Shown: positions 18,714 through 28,331 of the stretch, in pieces
Layout of the letters: every line of letters starts with the position of its first letter
Numbering within the stretch: the first letter of the stretch is position 1
Assembly (NCBI RefSeq): GCF_963675585.1
Contig: NZ_OY776414.1
Location: 2,025,001-2,089,000 of the forward strand
Length of the DNA stretch: 64,000 nucleotides
Source of the DNA: an uncultured Draconibacterium sp.
GTDB taxonomy: Bacteria; Bacteroidota; Bacteroidia; Bacteroidales; Prolixibacteraceae
Reading direction: 5' to 3'
The notes under the pieces: generated by a model
Seen by the model: only the letters and a program-made list of their open reading frames with translations
What the model was told of the DNA's origin: nothing
Databases searched by the model: none
Program-made: the position numbers and the translations under genes

Positions 18714-19838
18714 CTATTGTATACTTGCCAACCACTCCGGATATTTGTCAATTAAAATTTGAGGAGCTTCGGTGTACCATCCATAACCGTTTCGTCGTTC
18801 GTATCCTATTTCAGCAAGCGAATTTTTCTTAATTCCATCGCGGTCGCAGAAAAATATTTTATTCGTTTCCAAATCGTAAAAGCGTCCCCATAAAGCCGAA
18901 GCATTTTTATCTTCAACCACTATTCTGTTTCTTTTTCCATCGGCAAGAATTTCTCTGTCGATACGTATTCCTTCAATTTTATGATTTTCAAACCAGTTAA
19001 CCGCTCCTTTAACTGAGCTGATCACCCTTTCAGACGGATGCTCGATATCCATTAACAACATAACAATTCCAACCGATTCGGAACCACTAAATGATGCCAG
19101 CTCATAACTTCGTGCATTTGCAGGTGCCAATGTTACTTCGTGGTGTTGAGCACACCAAACTGTTGGTTTACCATCAACAATAATTTGAGTATTCAGAATA
19201 CACTCAATCCCTTTGTCAAAAGCAATTTTTGCCTGTTCCTTCCATTTTTCATTCAAGCCAAAAACTGCAAATTCCTTCGAATTGGTAAAAATTCCCTTTA
19301 AAAGCGACATGATATTTACCATCGCATTATCGTTGTAGGTAATGTGCATTGAATAGGGTTGAGTATGATCTACAAGAACTTCATCTTCCGCCTTTTTAAC
19401 CGGATAATACTGCGGCCAGCCACCATTTTCATATTGGGCCTGCAAAATATAATTCACACCTTTTTCGAAAGCTGATTTATAGCGTTCGTCGGGTATTGGC
19501 GCGTATATTTTTGCCAGAAATTTTAACTCGGTTATGGTCGATCCATTGTCAAAAGTACCGCCAATTTCCAACTTCCCGTTTTTGTAACTTTCAATTTCTT
19601 CGGGTGAAAACACATGATGATAGGGTTTATTTTTAGCCCAGCCACCTATTTCTTTTTGACTGAGTAAAACATTTTCTGCAACTGATTTGGCTTCCTCCGA
19701 TCCGTACCATTCTACAGGCATTCGGGTAGCTACATAACCCCACCTCATTTTTAAATAATCAGACGAACGGTTTTGTGCAGAACTACTATTTAGCGCTAAG
19801 AAAAAAACGAGAATTGGAATAAAAAGAGTTGGTTTCAT
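18714..19838 (-). CDS. PL10 pectate lyase (PelA family)
   Basis: This 374-residue secreted enzyme (signal peptide ending NSSSAQ) belongs to the alpha/alpha-toroid PL10 pectate lyases, which cut unesterified homogalacturonan by beta-elimination with Ca2+. Typical motifs are LLSQKEIGGWAKN (about 59-71), GGTFDNGSTITELKFLAK (about 93-110), NGGWPQYYP (about 138-146) and HITYNDNAMVNIM (about 164-176). A conserved Arg-rich strand IEGIRIDREILADGKRNR follows. It is the only polysaccharide lyase in the window and the best evidence that the substrate is pectin. Confidence 0.92.
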   Translation of the reverse strand: MKPTLFIPILVFFLALNSSSAQNRSSDYLKMRWGYVATRMPVEWYGSEEAKSVAENVLLSQKEIGGWAKNKPYHHVFSPEEIESYKNGKLEIGGTFDNGSTITELKFLAKIYAPIPDERYKSAFEKGVNYILQAQYENGGWPQYYPVKKAEDEVLVDHTQPYSMHITYNDNAMVNIMSLLKGIFTNSKEFAVFGLNEKWKEQAKIAFDKGIECILNTQIIVDGKPTVWCAQHHEVTLAPANARSYELASFSGSESVGIVMLLMDIEHPSERVISSVKGAVNWFENHKIEGIRIDREILADGKRNRIVVEDKNASALWGRFYDLETNKIFFCDRDGIKKNSLAEIGYERRNGYGWYTEAPQILIDKYPEWLASIQ

Positions 19839-20067
19839 GGTTTATGGTTATTGGTTTATTTAAACAAGATTTTTGTTTTTATTACAACCTTGTTTTTGTT
19901 TGCAATATCCCAATTATTTCGAAATCCCGTGATTCATGAAGTACCAAAAAGCAAGGTCAAATTTCCCTAAACAACCCAATTTTGCAAATAAACCATGTTA
20001 CAAAATCCCAAACGAAGAATACTGTTAAACCCAAACCTTTGAAAAAGTTATTCGATGCTTGTTGGTT

Positions 20068-21702
20068 TTAGTTTTTTAGAATCAGCACCCAGTCGCTAGT
20101 GGTTGACGGAGCATTAAAAACCACCTTTTTTGTTTCGTCACTGATATTGATTTTACCGGCCGATTTTTCATTCCCGTTTTTTGCATCAATCCATTTAACC
20201 GTTGAATAGTTCCCTTTTTCAATTTCAAGCGTAAAAGCTTTTCCATCGGGAGAGAAAACCAAATATTGTTTGCCTGGCTCAGCAAGCGCATAAACTTCAA
20301 GCATCGGACAAGCAGACAGCAATTCATCATGTGGTTTCATGTTGTAAAATTGTATCTCATTGTTCATTACTTCTGCCAAAATGCCAATTTGCTTTTCAGA
20401 AAGAGAATATGGATTTTCGTCGTTAAAAGGCAAACCTTCAGAACCTGATGCAAACAAGGCTTCTTCTCCGGCATGACCACACCATGTAAAACTGGCTCCA
20501 GCTGTGGCACAGGCCCAGGCCGATTTTCGCAGCTCGTCCTGAGTTGCATGTGTAAGTTTTTGCCAGAATCTTCTCCAAAGCGCATTCCCTTCGCTCATAA
20601 ATACAGGTTTTCCAACATATGCAACTTTGCATGCCATATGATGAGTCCAAGGCTCTTTCCAGTACACACGGTCCATATTACGATCTTTGGAAGTAATCTC
20701 GTGGTTTTCAACTATGGCAAACGAGTACTCATTCCTGTGAAATTCATTGTCGCGGGGAAACTCATCTTCATACGAACACAAATGCTTAAAAATATCGTAT
20801 TTGCAAATCAGCCGGGCAAAACCAAGTTCTGCTTCTTCCCTGTTCCCCGGAACTTCCCACACATAATTCCAACCGGCTACGTTTGCATACGGCGCCAACC
20901 TTGCCACCATGTATTTTACAAACCAGTCTTTTTCTTCAATACTTAATTTCGACCAGTCGGGGCCATCATTTTTACTGCCGTCAACACCTAAAAACATATG
21001 CACTGCCACATCCTTCTCGTTCAACCATCCCAAATGTTTTTCCATACGTTTCCACACATCAAGGTTCATTGTTCCAAACAAGTCACCTTCCTCGTACAAG
21101 GTTAAATCCTGAGTTTCGGGTTTTGGGCCATCTTTGTAGTACTGCTCAGAACAACACAAGGACAATAACCAGTTTACCTGCAAATGATTGTACCCCGCCT
21201 CAATTAAAGGAGTATAAACATTGCTTTTAATCCAATCAAAATCCTGGGCAATTGAGCTGTGTCCGGTTTCGTAATACGACTTTAACCAAACCGGATCCGT
21301 TTCGTTGTAGGCAAACCAATGTGGATTTTTTGCATAGGGTTTTAATATCCCTTTCCCAGCCCCTTCCTCAACACATTCAAAAGTGCCGTTGCCACCTTTG
21401 GTTCCATCCGACCAGGAGTAAGTATAAGTCCAGGTTCCCACTTCATTTGGCATAAAACGAATTTTCCAGATGGTTCCTTCCGATCCTCCTTTTCCGTCTC
21501 CATCGTAAAAACCATAAAAATTATAAAGTAAACCTGATGGTGACCTGTACTGAACTTTTAAATCAACATCCTTGAATTTATTGGAATATTCTGAATTGTT
21601 TACAAGCTGGTGTTCGAAAACACGGTATTGTGGAACATTTACTGAATTTGCAAAGAACACTCTCAGTAAAAGCACAGCAAGAAAACTAAGTTTTAGGTTC
21701 AT
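20068..21702 (-). CDS. DUF5060-domain protein, putative glycoside hydrolase
   Basis: From the Met at 21702 the protein has 544 residues with a signal peptide (NLKLSFLAVLLLRVFFANS). An upstream ATG at 21774 would add 24 residues before the signal, so the later start is preferred. An N-terminal Ig-like DUF5060 domain (about 25-120, RFMPNEVGTWTYTYSW) precedes a TIM-barrel-like region with HWFAYNETDPVWLKSYYETG, VAGWNYVWEVPGNREEAELG, FMSEGNALWRRFW and SFTWCGHAGEEALF. DUF5060 proteins in pectin-degrading loci include GH-like enzymes. The Glu residues in VWEVPGN and SEGNALW are candidate catalytic residues, by inference only. It may begin the enzyme operon that continues into PL10. Confidence 0.8.
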   Translation of the reverse strand: MNLKLSFLAVLLLRVFFANSVNVPQYRVFEHQLVNNSEYSNKFKDVDLKVQYRSPSGLLYNFYGFYDGDGKGGSEGTIWKIRFMPNEVGTWTYTYSWSDGTKGGNGTFECVEEGAGKGILKPYAKNPHWFAYNETDPVWLKSYYETGHSSIAQDFDWIKSNVYTPLIEAGYNHLQVNWLLSLCCSEQYYKDGPKPETQDLTLYEEGDLFGTMNLDVWKRMEKHLGWLNEKDVAVHMFLGVDGSKNDGPDWSKLSIEEKDWFVKYMVARLAPYANVAGWNYVWEVPGNREEAELGFARLICKYDIFKHLCSYEDEFPRDNEFHRNEYSFAIVENHEITSKDRNMDRVYWKEPWTHHMACKVAYVGKPVFMSEGNALWRRFWQKLTHATQDELRKSAWACATAGASFTWCGHAGEEALFASGSEGLPFNDENPYSLSEKQIGILAEVMNNEIQFYNMKPHDELLSACPMLEVYALAEPGKQYLVFSPDGKAFTLEIEKGNYSTVKWIDAKNGNEKSAGKINISDETKKVVFNAPSTTSDWVLILKN

Positions 21703-21789
21703 CAGTGAGTATTTTGTTAAAAAAAAGGCCAAATCAAATATTTTGGTATTAATAGAGATACACCTGAAACACAATTCTCCCCTATGTCT

Positions 21790-22425
21790 TTAGATTTTAA
21801 ATCGATAATCGATGCCAATAATGTTTATCGAATTTGATTCGCCGGAATAATAATGTTGCAGGCGATAGTAGATTCCAACACGATGTAAATCTCCCATTTT
21901 ACGGGTAAATCCAACATCAAATCTGCCACCGGTAAATTCGTTATTTACAAGATCGCGGTACGTTTCGTAACGTGTATACGGCTCAATTTTTGAACCTTTA
22001 ATGTCGTACTCTATTTTTATACGCGGGCGGATCACACTAACCCGTTCCCCATCCACATCATTGTATGTTACAAACCGGGTTCGGAACGAAGGAGTAAATC
22101 TACCGACATCGGTTTTCAAGGTGGCGTCCAATACCAATCGATGCGTTACTTCGTTTTCCTTATTTTTTACGTTGGTTTTTATGCGGTAGGCAGCGGCCAC
22201 TTCCAAAAAATCGAGAGGTGTGTAGCCTAACCTTGCATCGAACTGGTATTTATCCAGCGAAAAATCGTCTTGAAATCTAAAATCCGGGATAATACTAAAT
22301 TCGAACCGTTTTAAAAACTCCTTTGTAAATTCAAGTTCAATCCAGGTTCCAAAGTTTTCCGTTTTAGCCGAAACCTTACCAAAACTAAGTACTGCTACTA
22401 CTATTAATATGCTTATTTTCTTCAT
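21790..22425 (-). CDS. DUF2490 beta-barrel protein
   Basis: Starting at the Met at 22425 gives 211 residues with a signal peptide (KKISILIVVAVLSFGKVSA). An ATG at 22446 would overlap the upstream gene by 17 bases and is less likely. The rest alternates in amphipathic strands and ends in an aromatic-rich outer-membrane signature (YYRLQHYYSGESNSINIIGI). DUF2490 proteins are predicted outer-membrane barrels of unknown function. It is the last gene of a three-gene unit with DUF4956 and VTC proteins, suggesting an envelope-associated role with them. Confidence 0.82.
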   Translation of the reverse strand: MKKISILIVVAVLSFGKVSAKTENFGTWIELEFTKEFLKRFEFSIIPDFRFQDDFSLDKYQFDARLGYTPLDFLEVAAAYRIKTNVKNKENEVTHRLVLDATLKTDVGRFTPSFRTRFVTYNDVDGERVSVIRPRIKIEYDIKGSKIEPYTRYETYRDLVNNEFTGGRFDVGFTRKMGDLHRVGIYYRLQHYYSGESNSINIIGIDYRFKI

Positions 22426-22429
22426 TGAA

Positions 22430-23044
22430 TTAAACTTTAAACTCACGTTTTGTATTTTGTTCGGTTACATCAAAAAATATGGTTATCCGCGCAACATCGC
22501 GTAAAAAATCTATCTTCTCAATCTGATATCTTTTAATCTTAATTCCGGTTCGGAGTTCCAAATCGGCAATCAACTCCTTTTCCCGGTCCTGGTGCAGGTT
22601 TTCAATGTTTTCGTAAACCACCGATAAGGAATCAACCTGACGTAACATTAAGGCCTTTTCGAGTACCCAGAGTGTTCCAACAAGCAGTAAATCAACAAGT
22701 GTAAGTTCAATGTAACCAAAGTAATTTTTTGATAAAGCGTTAATTACCGACACAGCAATAATCACAAAAAGGTAGGTCATTTCTTTGGGAGGAATAGCAT
22801 CGGTGCGGTACCTTATAATACCAAAAATTGCAAATAATCCCAGTGCAAAACCCAGTTCCATCTCCACATTTTCGAGCAGATAGACCAATAGAAAAACAGC
22901 CACACTAATGGCAAAATAGCTAAAATAGAATTCCTTTTTCCGACTAATTCGGGCATACAAAACCACCACTAAAAAAGTAGTGACCAGATTAAAAAGAAAG
23001 CGGATGGCCAAAAAAGTAAAGTTCTCAAGTTGTAAAAAGTCCAT
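22430..23044 (-). CDS. DUF4956 membrane protein
   Basis: This 204-residue protein has four or five predicted membrane segments in its first 130 residues (LAIRFLFNLVTTFLVVVLY, FAISVAVFLLVYLL, LGFALGLFAIFGIIRYRT, YLFVIIAVSVINAL, TLVDLLLVGTLWVL) and a soluble C-terminal region with RTGIKIKRYQIEKIDFLRD. DUF4956 genes are known to sit beside VTC-domain genes. The gene follows the VTC gene by 15 bases, so a joint membrane complex is likely. The biochemical role is unknown. Confidence 0.88.
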   Translation of the reverse strand: MDFLQLENFTFLAIRFLFNLVTTFLVVVLYARISRKKEFYFSYFAISVAVFLLVYLLENVEMELGFALGLFAIFGIIRYRTDAIPPKEMTYLFVIIAVSVINALSKNYFGYIELTLVDLLLVGTLWVLEKALMLRQVDSLSVVYENIENLHQDREKELIADLELRTGIKIKRYQIEKIDFLRDVARITIFFDVTEQNTKREFKV

Positions 23045-23059
23045 AATTAAATTATCAGG

Positions 23060-23812
23060 TTAGTTTAGTATTTGTCTTTCGATATAACGAAGACGTGGTT
23101 TAAATGCATTACGTTTTAACTCCGGATCTAAAAATGCACGTCCGGTGCAGTATTTTGAGAGACCGCGCTGACGTACTTTCAATTTTTTCAGAATATCTGT
23201 CATAGGCGAATTCTTCAAACTACGCCCTTTTTTTAATTCGAAAATCACCAGGTTCTTAAATTGTATTTCACCTTTATCGTTCCAAAATTTAGGTTGAATA
23301 TCAATGGTACACCTGTCGAGTTTCTTTTTATGAATTAGTGTAATTCTATAAAACCTGTTATTAAGACTGTTTGTTAATTCCTGCCCCTTAAACGGCGTAG
23401 CTTCATCAAGAAAACTGTTTTCAGACGAAACCAATTCGTTAGTTTCATAGTTGGTCTGAATACGTTGTTTTATCGTTCTGCGTTTATTGGTTTTGAATTT
23501 AACCTCAAAAAAATCGTCGTTGGTTGATAAATAGGTTCTGCGCCTGACTTTATATCGGTTCAGTTTTTTATTGTGGTGTTTCAGGTACATGTAATTATCA
23601 TCGGTATCAAAATAAGCTGACTGATATTTCATCAAACGATTTTCGTCGATTTCAAGTACATCGTAATCATGAACCACTTCTTCCAATAATTTTTCGAGCA
23701 CTGAAATATGAAACCAATACTTTCGGTCAATTCGATTCATTAGTTTCACTTCATCAATTTCGTGTAGCGAAACAGGATTAAACTGTTGTAATATGGTTTC
23801 GAGTTCTTTCAA
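23060..23812 (-). CDS. VTC-domain polyphosphate-polymerase-like protein
   Basis: This 250-residue protein is a triphosphate-tunnel VTC domain. Typical tunnel motifs are RKYWFH near 30, YFDTDDNYMYLKHHNKK (about 67-83), RYKVRRRTY, FFEVKFKTNKRRTIKQR and FELKKGRS, with alternating Lys/Arg and Glu residues that bind phosphate chains and metal. In yeast VTC the domain makes polyphosphate from ATP. Bacterial single-domain versions are annotated as polyphosphate polymerase domain proteins, but many are untested. It heads an operon with DUF4956 and DUF2490 between pectin genes on the same strand, without obvious link to sugar degradation. Confidence 0.88.
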   Translation of the reverse strand: MKELETILQQFNPVSLHEIDEVKLMNRIDRKYWFHISVLEKLLEEVVHDYDVLEIDENRLMKYQSAYFDTDDNYMYLKHHNKKLNRYKVRRRTYLSTNDDFFEVKFKTNKRRTIKQRIQTNYETNELVSSENSFLDEATPFKGQELTNSLNNRFYRITLIHKKKLDRCTIDIQPKFWNDKGEIQFKNLVIFELKKGRSLKNSPMTDILKKLKVRQRGLSKYCTGRAFLDPELKRNAFKPRLRYIERQILN

Positions 23813-23998
23813 AATATGCTTTTCCTTTTATTTCGATGCTATTTAACTTAAAAAGTAGCATTTCACAAAATTAGAGTATTGCCTCACATTTCCTAGTACA
23901 AATGTTTTACATGCTTGTACCATTGAACACTTTGCGGTTTATTTGTGTCAAAAATGCATAGTTTGTTACCACCTGATACAACAAGCACAATATTCGTA

Positions 23999-26779
23999 TT
24001 ATTTATGAACCTTAAACGTATAATTTCCGGAACCTACTTTTAGACTAACTTTTCCATTTAATTGTTCCGCGTTAAAACCTGCTGCAGAAACCGGTGCTCC
24101 ATTTTCAGTTACATTTACAATGTTTTTGGTTGGCAATATAATTACAGCATTTGAATTTACAGGAACCTCAACATCCAGGCTAAAAAACTCCTCCGAATCA
24201 TTCCACGAACTTGAAATCGTTCCGTATGGAGATTCGTACTTTGCCTTTGCTGATTGAATTCCGCCAACCGGTTTTGGTTCAATTTTAACGACTTTGTATG
24301 CCAACGATTCTTCCGTCTGGCCAATGCCTCCCAATCCTTTGTAAAACCACTCCATTAAATGTCCCAGCATTAAATGATTGTTTGATACAACTTCCAGGGC
24401 AGGCCACGATTCGGTTAATGCAGTGGCTCCTTTTTTCAGCTGATAACCATAACCCGGAACATCATCGCGGGCATTCATTTTATACAATAATTCGTTTTGT
24501 CCGTTACTTTCCAAAGCCTTTACCAGGTAATTAAAACCAACATCGCCGGCTGTTAATTCGTATTTCGAATTTGAAATGGATTCGACCAAAGTTTGTACTA
24601 CCTCTTCACGGTTTTCTTCGTCTACCAAACCAACTACCAGTGGCATTGAAATGGCAGTCTGGCTTCCGGTGGAATAAATCTTGGTTTCCGGATCGAAAAA
24701 CTTGGTATTAAATGCCGTTTTTATCTCCTCCGACCAGGCAGAATATTTCCCGGTATCAGAATCCTTACCAATAAAACCGGCAATCTCCGACATCAGTTTT
24801 ACATCGTAAAAATAGATGGCAGTGGCTGTTAAAGCTTTTGGCGTTAACTGCGCATATCCGGGTCGTTCAGGGCCAAGGTCGTACCAATCGCCCAAACCGT
24901 AATCAATAATATGATTTTCGGATTTGCCTTTCAAATACTGCACATATTTTTCCATCATCGGCCAGGCTTTTTTCATGGGTTCAATGTCGCCGTACCATTT
25001 ATAAATCAGCCAGGGCACAATAACTGCAGCACTTCCCCACTCCGGCGAATCTCTGAAATCCTGCCAAAATTCAACATATTCAGGTGCGATATCCGGAACA
25101 AGTCCGTCGGCTGTTTGTGCCGCAATCATATCGTCCACAATTTTTACGTAAAGCCCGTAAACATCGTAATTAAAATGAACACCTTCGCCCATTAAAAAGG
25201 CTTGCTCCAGCCAGCCCAGTTTTTCGCGATGAGGACAATCGGTAAGCACACTCTGAAAATTACTTTTTATGGCCCATTTAATGAGTGTATCAATCCGGTT
25301 AAACAGTTCGAATGAGGTTGAAAATTCGCCCACTTCGGGAGATGCGTTCCGGTTATGAATCATTTTTAAGCCTACAATTTCAGGAACGCCGGCAAGCTGC
25401 TTTTCCGTTGACGGTGTTCCTCCATCAAGCTGAATGTAACGAAAACCATAGTAAGTAAATTTGGGTTGCCAGGTTTCCACCCCGTCACCTTTTAAAACGT
25501 AGGTGTAAAAGTGCGAACGTCCGGTTGCCCGTTGGTTGGCATGTCCGTTTTCATCCAGCAATTCTGCGGGTGTAATTGTAATCGAGTCACCCCGGTTTCC
25601 TTTAACCGACAATTCAAAGGTTCCGGAGGCATTCTGTCCAAAATCGTACAAATACGAATTCTCCAGGTCTTCAATCTTTGCAATGGATTTTAGCGGAATC
25701 GTCTCTTTTAATTCAACCGGGTAATCTTTTTCAGGAAGAAGTTCTTCACACGGACTATCGACCACCATCACATTTTGCCAGTTTGAATCGTCAAATTCTG
25801 GGTTGTCCCAACCGTTTTGTTCGAGCGTGGCATTATAGGTTTCGCCGGCGTAAATACTAGAATAAGCAACCGGCCCGGGAGCAGTGTGCCACGATTCATC
25901 AGAAACAACAATTTCAGAGCTGCCGTCGGAATATTCCAACTGCATTTTCAGAATCATCATCGGATTTCCATAAGCCGTCATTACTTTTCGGTAACGGTTA
26001 TTGGGCACAATAAAAAATCCGTTACCCAATGTAAGCCCAATGGCATTTACGCCCAATTCCAACATTTCGGTCACATCGTAGGTATTGTACAAAACAGTTT
26101 TATCGTAGTGCGTCCAGCCGGGCGCCATAAACCGATTTCCAACTTTTTCACCGTTAATATTCATTTCGTAATGCCCCAATCCCGACACGAAAACCAAGGC
26201 CTGTTTCAGCTCCTTCTTTAACTGAAATTCTTTTCTAAACAGCGGAAGTTTATGAAATCCAAGGTCTTTGCCACTGTAACTTTTACCCGGAAGATGAATT
26301 CCCGGCACCAAACGGTTTTCAGGAGCCAGTTCATCGAAGGCAATCCATTTCGCTCCCTGCCATTCTTTTTCGGAAAACAGTCCGGTAGTAAACTGGTTCA
26401 CTGCGCTCCAATCCGATTCGTTCCCATAATTATCGGTACTTTTTACTCGCCAAAAATAAGGTTGACCCGGCTCAGGTTTTGCTACCTTGTAATTAACAAG
26501 AATACTTTTTTCATCCTGAACAATTCCGGAATCCCAAATCAGATTATCTTCTGAAAAGTCGATGTTTTTTGAAACCTGTAGCTGGTAAGCCGTTTGTTTT
26601 ACTCCTCGCTCCAACGATTGCAATTTCCAGCTAAAAAAGAAACTTTCAGGGTTTATCCCCGTGGCTTCTTCCATGTTATCGACAGTGGTTGATACGATGC
26701 TAAAAGTGCTCTGTTGTTTGCAGGCAAAAAATGCAAGTAAAATCACTGCTAAAATGTAAGTAACTTTCTTCTGTGCCAT
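23999..26779 (-). CDS. GH78 alpha-L-rhamnosidase lipoprotein
   Basis: This 926-residue protein has a lipobox (LAFFAC, Cys20). In order it has fibronectin-like and N-terminal beta-sandwich domains (about 25-480, including a lectin-like segment LVFVSGLGHYEMNINGEKVG) and the (alpha/alpha)6 barrel with the GH78 signature TDCPHREKLGWLEQ (Asp514, Glu519, Glu525). The C-terminal domain follows ALTESWPALEVVSNNHLMLG. GH78 enzymes invert alpha-L-rhamnosides, as in rhamnogalacturonan backbones or decorations. It is monocistronic-looking, with gaps of 186 and 265 bases on the two sides. Confidence 0.94.
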   Translation of the reverse strand: MAQKKVTYILAVILLAFFACKQQSTFSIVSTTVDNMEEATGINPESFFFSWKLQSLERGVKQTAYQLQVSKNIDFSEDNLIWDSGIVQDEKSILVNYKVAKPEPGQPYFWRVKSTDNYGNESDWSAVNQFTTGLFSEKEWQGAKWIAFDELAPENRLVPGIHLPGKSYSGKDLGFHKLPLFRKEFQLKKELKQALVFVSGLGHYEMNINGEKVGNRFMAPGWTHYDKTVLYNTYDVTEMLELGVNAIGLTLGNGFFIVPNNRYRKVMTAYGNPMMILKMQLEYSDGSSEIVVSDESWHTAPGPVAYSSIYAGETYNATLEQNGWDNPEFDDSNWQNVMVVDSPCEELLPEKDYPVELKETIPLKSIAKIEDLENSYLYDFGQNASGTFELSVKGNRGDSITITPAELLDENGHANQRATGRSHFYTYVLKGDGVETWQPKFTYYGFRYIQLDGGTPSTEKQLAGVPEIVGLKMIHNRNASPEVGEFSTSFELFNRIDTLIKWAIKSNFQSVLTDCPHREKLGWLEQAFLMGEGVHFNYDVYGLYVKIVDDMIAAQTADGLVPDIAPEYVEFWQDFRDSPEWGSAAVIVPWLIYKWYGDIEPMKKAWPMMEKYVQYLKGKSENHIIDYGLGDWYDLGPERPGYAQLTPKALTATAIYFYDVKLMSEIAGFIGKDSDTGKYSAWSEEIKTAFNTKFFDPETKIYSTGSQTAISMPLVVGLVDEENREEVVQTLVESISNSKYELTAGDVGFNYLVKALESNGQNELLYKMNARDDVPGYGYQLKKGATALTESWPALEVVSNNHLMLGHLMEWFYKGLGGIGQTEESLAYKVVKIEPKPVGGIQSAKAKYESPYGTISSSWNDSEEFFSLDVEVPVNSNAVIILPTKNIVNVTENGAPVSAAGFNAEQLNGKVSLKVGSGNYTFKVHK

Positions 26780-26887
26780 ATCTTTACTTTTCTTATAAAC
26801 GATTATATTATAAATATGAAATCCAACTTTTTCAGTTCAAAAACTAAATTATAAGGTATGAAAGCAAGCTGAAAAAAACATATTTCC

Positions 26888-27044
26888 GTTTTCCATCTTC
26901 TGCCTTCTAACTTCTCTCTCTACCCCCTGTCTCAAAAATGTATCAGTCAAGCTGTTTCATTTTCTCAACTGTCCCCCTTCTGGAATGGGGACATTCCGTT
27001 CAAATCAAATTACACCGTTGCACTAAGCTATCGTCTTTCTTCTT
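26888..27044. repeat. Degenerate purine-rich GAAG repeat tract
   Basis: On the minus strand this gap reads as repeated variants of GAAGTTAGAAG interrupted by short unique sequence (26888-26930, and from about 27030 into the end of the transporter gene). A related tract (GGAAGATGGATGACGGAAG) occurs near 61287. A short CCCC/GGGG hairpin lies at about 26972-26990. Such low-complexity intergenic tracts are common in this phylum and have no assigned function. Confidence 0.4.
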
Positions 27045-28331
27045 CTAACTTTGTGCTTCTAACTTCGCGCTCTTCTTCCGCCAGTAATTTCCAAGTACCG
27101 AGCCCGAAATATTCATCCACGGACTAAATACAGCCGGTGCCAGTCCAAGAGTTGCCAGTTTTCCCATAACTCCGGCAAGTCCCGATGCCATTCCTCCGTT
27201 TTGCAAACCCACTTCCAGTGCCACTGTCCGGCACGAATCTTTGTCGAGTCCCAGTGCCCGACTGAACCAATAACCAAAAGTGTATCCCAGTGAATTATGC
27301 AAGATGGAAACCAGTAACATGAGTAAGCCCACGGCCAGAATATTTTCGCGGCTGGCAGCTGTCGTTACCAGTGTAAAATATACGATTCCAAACATCGAAA
27401 GTTTGGGCATAAACTGCTGTATTTTTTTCGAATACACCGTTGCATGATAATACAATTTGCCAACCACAACAGCACCACCTAAAAAGCTGATGAGTTCGAT
27501 GGCAGTCAACATTCCTGCAGAAAAATGCTGATCTAAAACAGACCAGAATCCAAATATCAGCGCAACAAACCATACCACAAAAACAATAAAAATCGCATTG
27601 ACTCTTGCTTTCCATACTTTTGAATCGCTTTTAAACAAGTCGACCAACATGGCCGCACCAATTGGAACAATTACAATTTTTATGATCTGAAAACACATAT
27701 CCAGGAATTTCACTTCAACATAAGTTCCCGCCAGTAATTTCATTAAAAGCGGTGTCATTACCGGAGCCAGCAAGGTTGCCACTGCCGTTAAAGTAACCGA
27801 TAAAGTGAGGTTTGCACGCGCCAGATATACCATTACATTCGATGCCAGTCCGCTTGAACACGAACCGATCAGAATAATCCCGGCTGCAATTTCAGGTTCG
27901 AAATGAAAAACACGGGTTAACGAGAATCCCACCAGCGGCATGATCGAAAACTGGCAAAGAATGCCCACAAGTACACCTTTCCCCATGGTTTTTATGTTTG
28001 TAAAATCGCGGAAACTCATTTGAGTTCCCATGCCAAACATAACCAGCTGAACAATAATCAGGATGACCCATTTGTCGCGCAAATCGAAGTCTCCCCATTT
28101 TAAAAAGGCCGACGGATAAAGCATGCCACATACAATTGCGACAATAATCCAGGCCGTATACCGGTAGTTTTTTAAGGAATTTACTGAGCCCAATCCAATG
28201 GTAATTGAAATGGCCGTAAAAACTGCCAGTGGCGATTTCCAACCATCCGCATCCATAAAAAGTGACGCAATCAGAATCACCAAAGCCAGTAATCCAACCC
28301 ACAACGCTATTTTATTAATCTTTTCCTTCAT
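27045..28331 (-). CDS. BASS-family sodium-dependent transporter
   Basis: This 428-residue membrane protein has about ten predicted helices and the bile-acid:sodium symporter fold signatures GSCSSGLASNVMVYLARANLTL (residues about 155-176, given in outline) and ALEVGLQNGGMASGLAG near the C-terminus. The family transports organic anions such as keto acids and pantoate as well as bile acids. Here a carboxylate from pectin breakdown is the likely cargo, by inference. Its start overlaps the stop of the racemase-like gene (TAATG), implying translational coupling, so the cargo may be the substrate or product of that protein. It has two more N-terminal helices than minimal family members. Confidence 0.87.
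   Translation of the reverse strand: MKEKINKIALWVGLLALVILIASLFMDADGWKSPLAVFTAISITIGLGSVNSLKNYRYTAWIIVAIVCGMLYPSAFLKWGDFDLRDKWVILIIVQLVMFGMGTQMSFRDFTNIKTMGKGVLVGILCQFSIMPLVGFSLTRVFHFEPEIAAGIILIGSCSSGLASNVMVYLARANLTLSVTLTAVATLLAPVMTPLLMKLLAGTYVEVKFLDMCFQIIKIVIVPIGAAMLVDLFKSDSKVWKARVNAIFIVFVVWFVALIFGFWSVLDQHFSAGMLTAIELISFLGGAVVVGKLYYHATVYSKKIQQFMPKLSMFGIVYFTLVTTAASRENILAVGLLMLLVSILHNSLGYTFGYWFSRALGLDKDSCRTVALEVGLQNGGMASGLAGVMGKLATLGLAPAVFSPWMNISGSVLGNYWRKKSAKLEAQS

Noticed and set aside
26790-26812. A third LacI-type operator (TATAAACGATTATA) upstream of GH78
   Set aside because: The required G and C at the conserved positions are replaced by A and T, so it does not meet the consensus.
27892-28302. 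Long open frame overlapping the BASS gene on the same strand in another frame
   Set aside because: Its translation is Cys/Trp/Gly-rich without family motifs, while the overlapping frame is a clear membrane transporter.
27045-28331. Bile-acid uptake as the role of the BASS protein
   Set aside because: The family is broad, and nothing in this plant-polysaccharide locus supports a bile-acid substrate.
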